Shown: positions 7,168-15,047 of the stretch, piece by piece
Position numbering within the stretch: the first letter of the stretch is position 1
Layout: each line of letters opens with the position of its first letter
Assembly: GCA_015060765.1 (NCBI GenBank)
Contig: SUXW01000003.1
Location: forward strand, 124,001-188,000
DNA from: Bacteroides sp.
Lineage (GTDB): Bacteria > Bacteroidota > Bacteroidia > Bacteroidales > Bacteroidaceae
DNA length: 64,000 bases
Direction: 5' to 3'
The notes under the pieces: generated by a model
The model's input: the letters and a program-made list of their open reading frames with translations, nothing else
Databases searched by the model: none
What the model was told of the DNA's origin: nothing
Program-made: the position numbers and the translations under genes

Positions 7168-7905
7168 ATGAAGAATATTGTCATAGCTGCCGGTTACGCC
7201 ACCCGTTTGGGCGAACTCACCAAGAACTTCCCCAAGCCCCTGTTGCAAATCGGCCAAAGCACCATTCTGGGCCGCATGCTCGATGACATCGACCGCATCC
7301 CCCAGATCGATGAGCACATCCTCATCACCAACCACAAGTTCGCCCCCATCTTTCGCGAATGGGCCGCGAAGCAAAGCTATACCAAGCCCATCACCATTAT
7401 CGACGATGGCACCGAGACCAACGACACCCGCCTGGGCGCCGTGTGCGACCTCCTTTTCGCCATCGACCAATTGCATATCGACGACGACATGCTGGTAGTC
7501 GCTGCCGATAACCTCCTGTTTTTCTCCTTCCAGGAATTCGTGGACTTCGCCTTGCAGAAAGGCACCAGTTGCATCATGTGCCACGAGCAGCCCAGTATCG
7601 AGAAACTTCAGCGCACCGGAGTCATTGTGATGGACCAGCAGAACCGAGTATTGAACATGGAAGAAAAGCCCCAGCAGCCCAAGAGCCACTGGGCCGTACC
7701 TCCTTTCTACATTTATTTAAAGAAAGACCTCGATTTGGTAAAGCAGAGCGTAGCCAATGGCTGCGGAAAGGATGCACCCGGCAACCTCGCCCATTACATG
7801 GTAGAAAAGACCGTGATGCACGCCTGGCCCATGAGTGCCGGTCGCTTCGATATCGGTAGCCTTGATACCTATTACGAAGCCTGCGAAAAGTTCGGTAAAA
7901 TATAA
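7168..7905 (+). CDS. Sugar-phosphate nucleotidyltransferase
   Basis: At 245 aa this has the nucleotidyltransferase fold that joins an NTP to a sugar 1-phosphate. It opens MKNIVIAAGYATRLGELTKNFPKPLL, the family GxGxRLxxxTxxxPKPL motif in slightly altered form (AAGYATRLGE). VVAADNLLF provides the Mg-binding Asp, and VPPFYIY and GRFDIGSLDTY are in the expected places. It is short compared with RmlA/GlmU enzymes and resembles a minimal GalU/HddC-like enzyme. The gene starts seven bases after the GHMP kinase. Its last codons contain the left copy of a 13-bp direct repeat that recurs just before 12027, marking the edge of an inserted cassette. Confidence 0.82.
   Translation: MKNIVIAAGYATRLGELTKNFPKPLLQIGQSTILGRMLDDIDRIPQIDEHILITNHKFAPIFREWAAKQSYTKPITIIDDGTETNDTRLGAVCDLLFAIDQLHIDDDMLVVAADNLLFFSFQEFVDFALQKGTSCIMCHEQPSIEKLQRTGVIVMDQQNRVLNMEEKPQQPKSHWAVPPFYIYLKKDLDLVKQSVANGCGKDAPGNLAHYMVEKTVMHAWPMSAGRFDIGSLDTYYEACEKFGKI
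7887..7899 (+). repeat. 13-bp direct repeat, left copy (cassette edge)
   Basis: AAAGTTCGGTAAA encodes the last residues of the nucleotidyltransferase (KFGK). The identical 13 bases occur at 12011-12023, directly before the next capsule gene, on the far side of the defence genes. Confidence 0.8.
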
Positions 7906-7926
7906 GTTTGCCACAATTTGGTTCTT

Positions 7927-9006
7927 ATGATTACTAAATTACATATTAAAGGTTATAAGTCAATTCAAGACCAAGAGATAGACCTGACTCCTATCAATAT
8001 ATTGATTGGTGGAAATGGAATCGGTAAATCCAATTTTATTTCTACATTCAGTTTGATGCGCAGTTTATATGAAAAGGAATTGCAGTCTTATGTATTGAAA
8101 AAAGGAGGTGCAGATGTTTTACTTCATATGGGGAAGAAACTGACAAAAACGATGTCTGTCGACTTCTCTTTTTTGCGTGGAGAATATCAAAACAGGTATT
8201 TTGTTGAATTACAGGAAGCGCAGGATAGTTTGATTATCAAGCAAACTTCTACTGCATTTTTGTTTGCTGACGAATGGAAATGGCAGGTTTGCGATTTAGA
8301 TGTAAAGGAAGCAACAATTAAGGACGATCGGAAAGGTCAGGCATGGTATGTAAGTGATTTGATGAGTCAATTTAAAGTATATCATTTTCATGATGCCGGT
8401 GATACTTCTCCTATGAAGTCTAAGTCAAAGATTGACGATAACCGTTCTTTAAAGAAGGATGGTTCAAATATTGCCTCTTTCTTGTATTATCTACAGAAAA
8501 AACATCCCAAATGCTTTACACGTATTGAAAGTGTTATTCAGTCGGTATCTCCATTTTTCTCTTCATTTGCATTGGAGCCCAATCGTTTGAATCCGGATGT
8601 CATAGCATTGGAGTGGAAACAAAAAGACGTAGAGGATGTATATTTCAATGCTTATCAGTTGTCCGACGGAACTTTACGGTTTATATGTCTGGCTACATTG
8701 TTGTTACAACCGGATCCTCCCCCTACCATTATTATTGATGAACCGGAATTGGGGCTTCATCCTATGGCTATTAATAAATTGGCGGCTTTAATCAAGAAAG
8801 TGTCTCATAAGTCACAGATTATTATTTCCACGCAATCCGTTAATTTGGTGGATAATTTTAATGCCGAAGATATATTGGTAGTGGATATGAAAGAACATGC
8901 TTCGTACTTTCACCGTTTGAGTAGTGATGATTTGTCCGTTTGGTTGGAACAATATAGTATTGGCGAAATTTGGGAGAAGAACTTGATAGGTGGCCAACCC
9001 TTTTAA
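7927..9006 (+). CDS. AAA-type ABC-fold ATPase, first defence-type pair (ATPase subunit)
   Basis: A 359-aa ATPase of the AAA_21/AAA_15 type related to OLD and SMC ATPases. Walker A is GGNGIGKS near residue 30; an ABC-like signature LSDGTLRFI, Walker B TIIIDEPELGLHP and a following IISTQSVNLVD (switch His replaced by Gln, see H in related proteins) lie in the C-terminal third. The ORF track starts at a TTG (7918); the ATG at 7927 is the better start. The next gene encodes a DUF4276-type protein and follows after ten bases. This pairing recurs in bacterial defence islands. The genes are AT-rich, unlike the GC-rich operon just upstream, and split it. A -7-like TAAGTTTG at 7903-7910 might give them their own promoter. 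Confidence 0.8.
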   Translation: MITKLHIKGYKSIQDQEIDLTPINILIGGNGIGKSNFISTFSLMRSLYEKELQSYVLKKGGADVLLHMGKKLTKTMSVDFSFLRGEYQNRYFVELQEAQDSLIIKQTSTAFLFADEWKWQVCDLDVKEATIKDDRKGQAWYVSDLMSQFKVYHFHDAGDTSPMKSKSKIDDNRSLKKDGSNIASFLYYLQKKHPKCFTRIESVIQSVSPFFSSFALEPNRLNPDVIALEWKQKDVEDVYFNAYQLSDGTLRFICLATLLLQPDPPPTIIIDEPELGLHPMAINKLAALIKKVSHKSQIIISTQSVNLVDNFNAEDILVVDMKEHASYFHRLSSDDLSVWLEQYSIGEIWEKNLIGGQPF

Positions 9007-9016
9007 ATGAGTTTGC

Positions 9017-9694
9017 ATGGCTGTAAAAAGAATGGTAATATTAGTGGAGGGTGATAGTGAACTCGCTTTTATTAAGCGAATGTTGATACCCCAACTATAT
9101 GCTCGGAGTGAAGCCAAGGGAATATCCGGTTGGTCTATAGAAACTTGTAAAATTATCTCCAATAGGAAATTGCAGAAAAAAGGCGGTAATATAAACTATG
9201 AATATCTATATAATGATATAGAACGTTTTACCTCTCAGGGTTGTAGTGTCTTGACTACTTTTCTGGATTTTTTCCGTTTGCCTAATGATTTTCCGGGATA
9301 TACCATAAATGGGAATCAGATTCATTTGGTAGAGTTAGCGATGAAACATGATTTAAAGGAAAGAATTCCTCATTTGCCATGTTTTGTACCATACATTCAG
9401 AAATATGAATTTGAGGCGTTGCTTTTTTCCAATATGAATGGGTTCAATTATTTAATTGATGATGCAAAGATTTTGGAGGCATTAAATAAGATTACGGAAC
9501 AATATACTAATCCTGAAGACATTAATGGTGGGCAGGATACAGCGCCGTCCAAACGTTTGATGGCTTTATTTAATTATAACAAGACAGCCGATAGCATTGA
9601 AATGCTTAAAAAAATAGGTTTCGATACAATTTATGCCAGATGTCCTCGTTTTTCAAATTGGTTCGATTGTTTGTGTAGTTTGATTATAGATTGA
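9017..9694 (+). CDS. DUF4276-like (TOPRIM-type) partner of the ATPase
   Basis: At 225 aa this opens VILVEGDSELAFIKRMLIPQL, a TOPRIM-like EGxxE motif typical of DUF4276 proteins, and includes TTFLDFFRLPNDFPG and YIQKYEFEALLFSN, stretches usual in this family. Such proteins accompany AAA_21 ATPases and are thought to be nucleases acting in anti-phage response. The spacing of ten bases from the ATPase indicates one transcript. An intrinsic terminator-like hairpin (9753-9779) follows, so the pair is a self-contained unit. The role is inferred from the family and arrangement. Confidence 0.75.
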   Translation: MAVKRMVILVEGDSELAFIKRMLIPQLYARSEAKGISGWSIETCKIISNRKLQKKGGNINYEYLYNDIERFTSQGCSVLTTFLDFFRLPNDFPGYTINGNQIHLVELAMKHDLKERIPHLPCFVPYIQKYEFEALLFSNMNGFNYLIDDAKILEALNKITEQYTNPEDINGGQDTAPSKRLMALFNYNKTADSIEMLKKIGFDTIYARCPRFSNWFDCLCSLIID

Positions 9695-9752
9695 ATTTAT
9701 CATAAAAAAGACAGTTACCGGGGTTTAAAGGAGTACGCTAAAATTGAATGTT

Positions 9753-9779
9753 TACTCGATAATGGGTGATTATCGAGTA
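9753..9779 (+). terminator. Hairpin after the first ATPase pair
   Basis: TACTCGATAAT and ATTATCGAGTA form a perfect 11-bp stem around GGGTG, followed by TTTGTTCGATT. It lies about 60 bases after the DUF4276 stop and divides the two defence pairs. Confidence 0.7.
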
Positions 9780-9843
9780 TTTGTTCGATTATTATTAACT
9801 CATGTAGTTGGTGATAACAATAATGAAAGCAGCTACCCACATA

Positions 9844-9939
9844 ATGAAGCCTAAAAATTGGCAGGATTTTGAAAAACTCTGTAAACTGTTATGGGGGGAA
9901 GTCTGGAATTGTGAAGACAACATTAAGCAGCCAAAATAG
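9844..9939 (+). pseudogene. Relic of a nuclease N terminus
   Basis: A 31-codon open stretch reads MKPKNWQDFEKLCKLLWGEV followed by a short tail and TAG; an in-frame ATG also lies at 9823. The NWQDFExLCxxLW pattern is familiar as the first residues of PD-(D/E)XK restriction-like domains fused to STAND or other defence proteins. Everything after the first helix is missing. It sits between two ATPase-nuclease pairs, as expected of a decayed third defence gene. The resemblance is from memory of the family and should be tested by alignment. Confidence 0.45.
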
Positions 9940-9989
9940 AAGAGAAAACAGAAAAAGCAACTATTCAATAAGATAATAAAATATTTAAA

Positions 9990-11330
9990 ATGTTATATAG
10001 ATTTATTGTACAAAATTTTAGGTCGTTTCGAGATAGAAATGAGATTTCATTCTATCCCAAGGGGCAGGAACCACAAAGTCATGTAGCTGATGCAAGTACA
10101 CAAATACCTGTATTAAAGACTGCAGTTCTATATGGTCCAAATGCTTCGGGTAAGACAAAATTTATACAAGCTATTGATTTTGCTCGCTCTATTATTTTGG
10201 GTGAGTGTAATATATTATCTTTAGCCAATCAATGTTATAAGTTGGATAAAGATTCTATTAATAAACCTACGTTATTTGTTTTTGAAATAAAAATAGAGGG
10301 TAATCTTTTTCAATATGCTTTTGCATTGGATATGAAGAAATCTTCAGTTGTAGAAGAAAGTTTATCTGTGTGGAATGCTGATGATAAGGCGTTCAACTAT
10401 ATTTATTCTCGTGAGCAAGACAATACTATAGCTGAAACCGATATAGTAACTTTTAATGATGATCTGATTATTGATGTAGATAAGGCCGTTTTTGATGTGT
10501 TCAAGAAAGAGATTGAGAAAACACAAGAAACCTTGGCCCTTACTGTATTGGCAAAGGTAAAGAGTTTGTCGAGTACTATCGGGACTTATGTAAAGACGGT
10601 TTATAAATGGTTTTCGGATTTGGTGATACTATTTCCTTCCACTCGTTATAATTTGCTTGGTGCGGTAAGAAATGGAACAGAAGATGCTAATTCTGTTTAT
10701 AAAGCTTATTTCAAGACTTTTGGCATTGATATTAAAGAAATTGCCTTACAGAAAGTAAGTTTTGAAATGTTACGTGTGTCAAGTGATATGCAGGCAGATA
10801 TGAAAAAAGAACTTTTGCAGCATGACGGTCATGATGCAGTGGCTCAGTTGCGTGGAAGAAATACGGATTATTTAGTAAGACTGAATGAAAATAAAGAATT
10901 GGAAGCATTTGAAGTTAGATTTGTACATGAAAGAAATGCTTTGAAAACATCTTTGTCTAAAACAGACGAGTCGGATGGTACTATGCGTTTGTTTGATTTC
11001 ATTCCTCTGTATGCTATGTTAGCCAATGAGAGTAGGGTTGTATTGATTGATGAAATAGATCGAAGCATGCACACCCTTCTTACACGCTATTTGATAGAGC
11101 AGTTCTTCAAAGCAGCCGAAGGCAAGAACAGTCAGTTGATATGTACTACACACGATGTCATGCTACTGTCCGAAAATCTATTTTCCAATTCCGAAGTTTG
11201 GTTTGTGAATAAAAAGGACGAAGTTTCTACTATTTATCCTTTAAGCAAATACGATCTCTCCAAGTTGTCATCTACTAATCTTGAGCGTAACTATTTGCTG
11301 GGTAGGTTTGAAGCTACACCTAAATTCTGA
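9990..11330 (+). CDS. RloA/AbiLi-like AAA ATPase, second defence-type pair
   Basis: This is a 446-aa ATPase of the RloA/AbiLi group. It opens MLYRFIVQNFRSFRDRNEISF, has Walker A YGPNASGKTKFIQ near residue 48, a signature-like DGTMRLFDFIPL and Walker B VVLIDEIDRSMHTLL. STHDVMLLS-like ICTTHDVMLLSENLF follows. Downstream is a RloB-type protein whose ATG lies four bases after this stop. In lactococcal AbiL and related systems the two proteins abort phage infection. Base composition is low in GC compared with the flanking capsule genes. Confidence 0.82.
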   Translation: MLYRFIVQNFRSFRDRNEISFYPKGQEPQSHVADASTQIPVLKTAVLYGPNASGKTKFIQAIDFARSIILGECNILSLANQCYKLDKDSINKPTLFVFEIKIEGNLFQYAFALDMKKSSVVEESLSVWNADDKAFNYIYSREQDNTIAETDIVTFNDDLIIDVDKAVFDVFKKEIEKTQETLALTVLAKVKSLSSTIGTYVKTVYKWFSDLVILFPSTRYNLLGAVRNGTEDANSVYKAYFKTFGIDIKEIALQKVSFEMLRVSSDMQADMKKELLQHDGHDAVAQLRGRNTDYLVRLNENKELEAFEVRFVHERNALKTSLSKTDESDGTMRLFDFIPLYAMLANESRVVLIDEIDRSMHTLLTRYLIEQFFKAAEGKNSQLICTTHDVMLLSENLFSNSEVWFVNKKDEVSTIYPLSKYDLSKLSSTNLERNYLLGRFEATPKF

Positions 11331-11334
11331 AGTG

Positions 11335-12012
11335 ATGCGTCTATTGAGTTCAACAATAAATACGTTACCGGGTACATCTTCGCATGCTGAAGGCACGGAG
11401 ATTCCAAAAAGTTTAGCGTTTGTAGTTTATTTAGGTGAAGGACAGGAAGAAAGCCAATATCTGGAAATGCTATCTCAAGGGAAAGAAAATATTATAGATG
11501 TTTTCAAATACTACCTTAACAGCCAACAGCAAATCACCCTATCTCATCCCAATCATCGATATAAAGCATTGATTGAATTTTTGGAGAGTGATGGTTCTGA
11601 CTATTCACCATATTTGGATAAGGCTTTTCTGATTTCAGACCGAGATAGTCAAAGCTTCAAAGTGATTCAATATGATAAGATGCTTGAAAATTGTGAAAAT
11701 AAAGGAATCGTTTGGATAGTATCTAATCCTTCTTTCCAATTATGGTTGTTGTTACATTTTACAGAAGAGATCGAATCATTGGATTTGGAGAATGTTAATG
11801 GCTGTAAAAAACAAATTGAGAAAATAGAAACTCAAATAAAAGCATTATCCCCCAAAGGATATACCCATGGAACTTTAAATAAATCGGTGTTTAAGCCTCT
11901 TGTAGAAACAGCTATTAAGAACTCTGAACCATTTTGTTTATCAGTAAAAGACCTAAAGGAAAATATAGGAACCAATTTTTCAGTACTTGTAAAGTATATA
12001 TTAGAGAAATAA
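11335..12012 (+). CDS. RloB-family protein, partner of the RloA-like ATPase
   Basis: A 225-aa RloB-like protein. The ORF track begins at a TTG at 11281 inside the ATPase gene; the ATG at 11335 fits the family and the usual spacing. Characteristic stretches are VVYLGEGQEESQYLEML near the N terminus (a TOPRIM-like GEGxxE motif), DKAFLISDRDSQSF (acidic metal-binding motif) and SNPSFQLWLLLHF. RloB proteins are presumed nucleases activated by their ATPase. The gene ends right before the right copy of the 13-bp repeat, so it closes the inserted cassette. Confidence 0.82.
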   Translation: MRLLSSTINTLPGTSSHAEGTEIPKSLAFVVYLGEGQEESQYLEMLSQGKENIIDVFKYYLNSQQQITLSHPNHRYKALIEFLESDGSDYSPYLDKAFLISDRDSQSFKVIQYDKMLENCENKGIVWIVSNPSFQLWLLLHFTEEIESLDLENVNGCKKQIEKIETQIKALSPKGYTHGTLNKSVFKPLVETAIKNSEPFCLSVKDLKENIGTNFSVLVKYILEK

Positions 12013-12023
12013 AGTTCGGTAAA
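12011..12023 (+). repeat. 13-bp direct repeat, right copy (cassette edge)
   Basis: AAAGTTCGGTAAA is identical to 7887-7899 and is followed by TAA and the ATG of the next gene. Without the cassette the nucleotidyltransferase would end KFGK-stop directly in front of this ATG, which suggests the ancestral junction. Confidence 0.8.
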
Positions 12024-12026
12024 TAA

Positions 12027-12413
12027 ATGAACGGTACATTAGAAAGAATTTTCTTCCCACTAAATATCGACGATAACGGCCGCTTGATTTCCAAGCTCCT
12101 GCAGCCCGTCAAGCTGCAAATCTTCCGTGCCTTGGCCGAAGATAGAATCGATGCCGCCGTTACCCTCTATATCCGGTTGCTCACCACCTTGAGTCGCTGC
12201 TATGTGGAGCATCGCCATTACCTTTATGTAGATAGCCGTTACTTCCCCGATGTGGACTGCACCGATATCTTTAGCTGGTTGCAAGATTGCGGGGAGCATG
12301 GTAAACTATCCATGGAAAACCGCCAGCGCTTGCAAGCTACTTTGCTTGAATTGAAGCAAGCCGAAGCATTTAGAGAATATGAAATACCTACGGTATGTAA
12401 ATTGAAAATTTAA
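12027..12413 (+). CDS. Protein of unknown function in the capsule operon
   Basis: I do not recognise this 128-aa protein. It has no signal peptide or membrane segment, is rich in Leu, Arg and acidic residues, and appears mostly helical; a Tyr/Cys-containing stretch SRCYVEHRHYLYVDSRYFPD lies in the middle. It does not resemble UpxZ, the small regulator often found in Bacteroides capsule operons, though size and position are similar. Its first two thirds use GC-rich codons like 2970-7905, so it probably belonged to that older block before the defence cassette separated them. It ends eight bases before the dTDP-glucose dehydratase gene. Confidence 0.7.
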   Translation: MNGTLERIFFPLNIDDNGRLISKLLQPVKLQIFRALAEDRIDAAVTLYIRLLTTLSRCYVEHRHYLYVDSRYFPDVDCTDIFSWLQDCGEHGKLSMENRQRLQATLLELKQAEAFREYEIPTVCKLKI

Positions 12414-12420
12414 TTATTAT

Positions 12421-13563
12421 ATGAATAGTAAAAGAAATATCGTCATAACAGGTGGAGCCGGTTTTATCGGTAGTCACGTTGTCAGATTATTTGTGAATAA
12501 ATATCCTGATTACAAAATCATCAATTTAGATAAATTGACTTATGCCGGTAATCTTGCCAACTTAAAAGATATAGAGGACAAACCCAATTACAAGTTTGTC
12601 AAGATAGATATTTGTGACTTCGATGCATTTTATCAGCTGATGCAAGACGAACAAATAGACGGTATCATTCATTTGGCAGCCGAAAGCCATGTCGATAGAA
12701 GTATCAAGGACCCATTCACTTTTGCCAAAACCAATGTAATGGGTACATTGGCTTTGCTTCAAGCAGCCAAAATCTATTGGGAATCATTACCGGAAAAATA
12801 CGAAGGCAAACGATTTTATCACATCTCTACCGATGAAGTGTATGGAGCATTAACCATGAATCATCCCGAAGGAATTGAACCACCGTTCAAAACCACGGCT
12901 TCTTCTTCCAAGCATCATTTGGCATACGGTGACGATTTCTTTTACGAAACTACTAAGTACAATCCTCATTCACCTTATTCTGCTGCAAAGGCCAGCAGTG
13001 ACCATTTTGTGAGAGCTTATCACGATACTTACGGAATGCCTACTATTGTTACCAATTGTAGTAACAATTACGGTCCATATCAGTTTCCAGAAAAACTGAT
13101 ACCATTGTTTATAAACAACATCCGTCATCGCAAACCGTTGCCGGTATATGGCAAAGGAGAGAATGTACGCGACTGGTTGTTTGTAGAAGACCATGCACGC
13201 GCCATCGATGTTATTTTTCATAATGGAAAGATAGCAGAGACCTATAATATTGGCGGTTTCAATGAATGGAAGAACATCGATATTATCAAAGTGGTAATTA
13301 ATACGGTAGACCGCTTGTTAGGTAGAAAAGAAGGTGAAGATATGGATTTGATTACCTATGTAACCGATCGCTTGGGGCACGATGCCCGTTATGCCATCGA
13401 TTCAACTAAATTGCAGAAAGAGTTGGGATGGGAACCATCTTTGCAGTTTGAGGAAGGTATTGAAAGAACCGTGCGTTGGTATCTTGATAATCAGGAGTGG
13501 ATGGATAATGTCACTTCAGGAGAATATGAGAAGTATTATGACACTATGTATTGTAATAAATAA
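12421..13563 (+). CDS. rfbB: dTDP-glucose 4,6-dehydratase
   Basis: This 380-aa enzyme converts dTDP-glucose to dTDP-4-keto-6-deoxyglucose. It has NAD-binding TGGAGFIGSHVVR (10-22), the family LDKLTYAGNLANL, HLAAESHVDRSI, the catalytic STDEVYG (Thr, Asp, Glu) and the YSAAKASSDHF Tyr/Lys pair, followed by NYGPYQFPEKLIPL. It runs slightly longer than the usual 340-360 aa because of an insert around 140-165 (FKTTASSSKHHLAYG), common in Bacteroidales versions. No thymidylyltransferase (rfbA), rfbC or rfbD is in the window, so the precursor must come from elsewhere and the product feeds the aminotransferase at 15048. Confidence 0.92.
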   Translation: MNSKRNIVITGGAGFIGSHVVRLFVNKYPDYKIINLDKLTYAGNLANLKDIEDKPNYKFVKIDICDFDAFYQLMQDEQIDGIIHLAAESHVDRSIKDPFTFAKTNVMGTLALLQAAKIYWESLPEKYEGKRFYHISTDEVYGALTMNHPEGIEPPFKTTASSSKHHLAYGDDFFYETTKYNPHSPYSAAKASSDHFVRAYHDTYGMPTIVTNCSNNYGPYQFPEKLIPLFINNIRHRKPLPVYGKGENVRDWLFVEDHARAIDVIFHNGKIAETYNIGGFNEWKNIDIIKVVINTVDRLLGRKEGEDMDLITYVTDRLGHDARYAIDSTKLQKELGWEPSLQFEEGIERTVRWYLDNQEWMDNVTSGEYEKYYDTMYCNK

Positions 13564-13569
13564 ATTTTA

Positions 13570-15030
13570 ATGTCACAATCATTAAAGCAGCAAACAATAA
13601 AGGGAGCTGGATGGAGTTTTGTTGATAATCTGTTTTGTCAAGGCATTACATTTTTAGTAGGTCTTGTATTAGCTCGTTTACTTACTCCAGAAGAATATGG
13701 CCTTATTGGTATTATTACTATATTTATAGCTATATTTAATAGTATTGTAGATAGTGGCTTTTCTAATGCTCTTATAAGAAAAAATAACGCTTGTGATATT
13801 GATTACAATACAGCTTTTATAACTAATCTTGTTTTGAGTGTATTGCTTTTTATTATCATGTATTTGTTTGCACCTACGATGGCTGTTTTTTTTAAACAAC
13901 CTCAGCTAGAGCCATTAAGTAAAGTAATGGCAAGTATTGTTATAATAAATGCATTTGCCATTATTCAACGCACCATCCTTGTTAAGAAAATCGATTTTAA
14001 GACGCAAACTAAAGTTTCATTGGTTTCTTCTATTGTCAGTGGTGGAATAGGTATTACAATGGCATTTGAAGGCTTGGGTGTATGGGCTTTGGTTGGACAA
14101 CAAATTTCACGGCAATTTTTGAATTCTTCTTTTCTTTGGATATATGCAAAGTGGTATCCTCGATTGCAATTTAGTATTAAAAGTTTTAAAGAATTGTTTG
14201 GATTTGGATGGAAACTTCTTGTTTCAGGTCTTATCGATACAATATGGCGTGAAATTTATCAGGTGATAATTGGTAAATATTATAGTGCAGCAACATTAGG
14301 TCAATATACTCGTGCTCATCAATTTGCTTCTATTTTTTCAACTAATTTAAATAGTGTAGTGCAACGCGTCAGTTTTCCTGTACTTAGTTCTATTCAAGAT
14401 GACAAAATTCGTCTTAAATCAGCATACAAAAGAGTAATTAAAACTACTATGTTGATAACCTTTGTGTTGATGTTTGGATTAGCAGCAGTATCTCAATCAA
14501 TGATATTAGTTTTAGTGGGTGAACAATGGTTACCTTGTGTACCATTTTTGCAAATAATTTGTCTTAATATGATGCTTTATCCACTCCATGCGCTTAATCT
14601 CAATATGCTTCAAATTCAAGGACGTTCTGATTTATTTCTTAAATTGGAAATAATCAAAAAAATTGTAGCAATTATTCCTTTATTGATGGGTATTTTTATT
14701 AATATTTATTGGATGTTGTGGGGAAGTGTTTTTGCTGGTATATTTGCATATTACTTAAACAGTTATTATTCGGGTAAATTCTTGAATTATTCCATGTGGT
14801 CACAAGTGAAAGATATTTTTCCTTCGTTTGGTATCGCAAGTTGTATGGCAATAATTGTGTATCTTGTTTCCTTATTACCATTATCTCCTTTTTTCATGTT
14901 ATCGATTCAAGTGATAATTGGTATATGCATTACTATTACTTTATGTGAATGGATAAATACATCTGAATATAAAGAACTTAAAAAAATTACTTTATCCGTA
15001 TTACAAAAGATAAAGCAAAATAATAAATAA
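13570..15030 (+). CDS. Polysaccharide flippase (Wzx/MOP superfamily)
   Basis: A 486-aa polytopic membrane protein with at least 12 hydrophobic segments spread along its length. It opens with the amphipathic QQTIKGAGWSFVDNLFCQGITFL and contains LARLLTPEEYGLIGIITIFIAIF, a pattern typical of WzxC-like polysaccharide transporters. It would flip the finished undecaprenyl-linked repeat unit to the periplasmic face. It starts six bases after rfbB. From here to about 34055 the genes are strongly AT-rich. Confidence 0.9.
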   Translation: MSQSLKQQTIKGAGWSFVDNLFCQGITFLVGLVLARLLTPEEYGLIGIITIFIAIFNSIVDSGFSNALIRKNNACDIDYNTAFITNLVLSVLLFIIMYLFAPTMAVFFKQPQLEPLSKVMASIVIINAFAIIQRTILVKKIDFKTQTKVSLVSSIVSGGIGITMAFEGLGVWALVGQQISRQFLNSSFLWIYAKWYPRLQFSIKSFKELFGFGWKLLVSGLIDTIWREIYQVIIGKYYSAATLGQYTRAHQFASIFSTNLNSVVQRVSFPVLSSIQDDKIRLKSAYKRVIKTTMLITFVLMFGLAAVSQSMILVLVGEQWLPCVPFLQIICLNMMLYPLHALNLNMLQIQGRSDLFLKLEIIKKIVAIIPLLMGIFINIYWMLWGSVFAGIFAYYLNSYYSGKFLNYSMWSQVKDIFPSFGIASCMAIIVYLVSLLPLSPFFMLSIQVIIGICITITLCEWINTSEYKELKKITLSVLQKIKQNNK

Positions 15031-15047
15031 TCATTATTAATACTCTT

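Noticed and set aside
7887-12023. Integrase att sites for the 13-bp repeats
   Set aside because: There is no integrase or transposase in the cassette and no tRNA at the site; a recombination or end-joining origin is as likely.
12027-12413. UpxZ-type antiterminator antagonist
   Set aside because: Size and place fit, but no stretch resembles UpxZ as I know it, so I left it as unknown.
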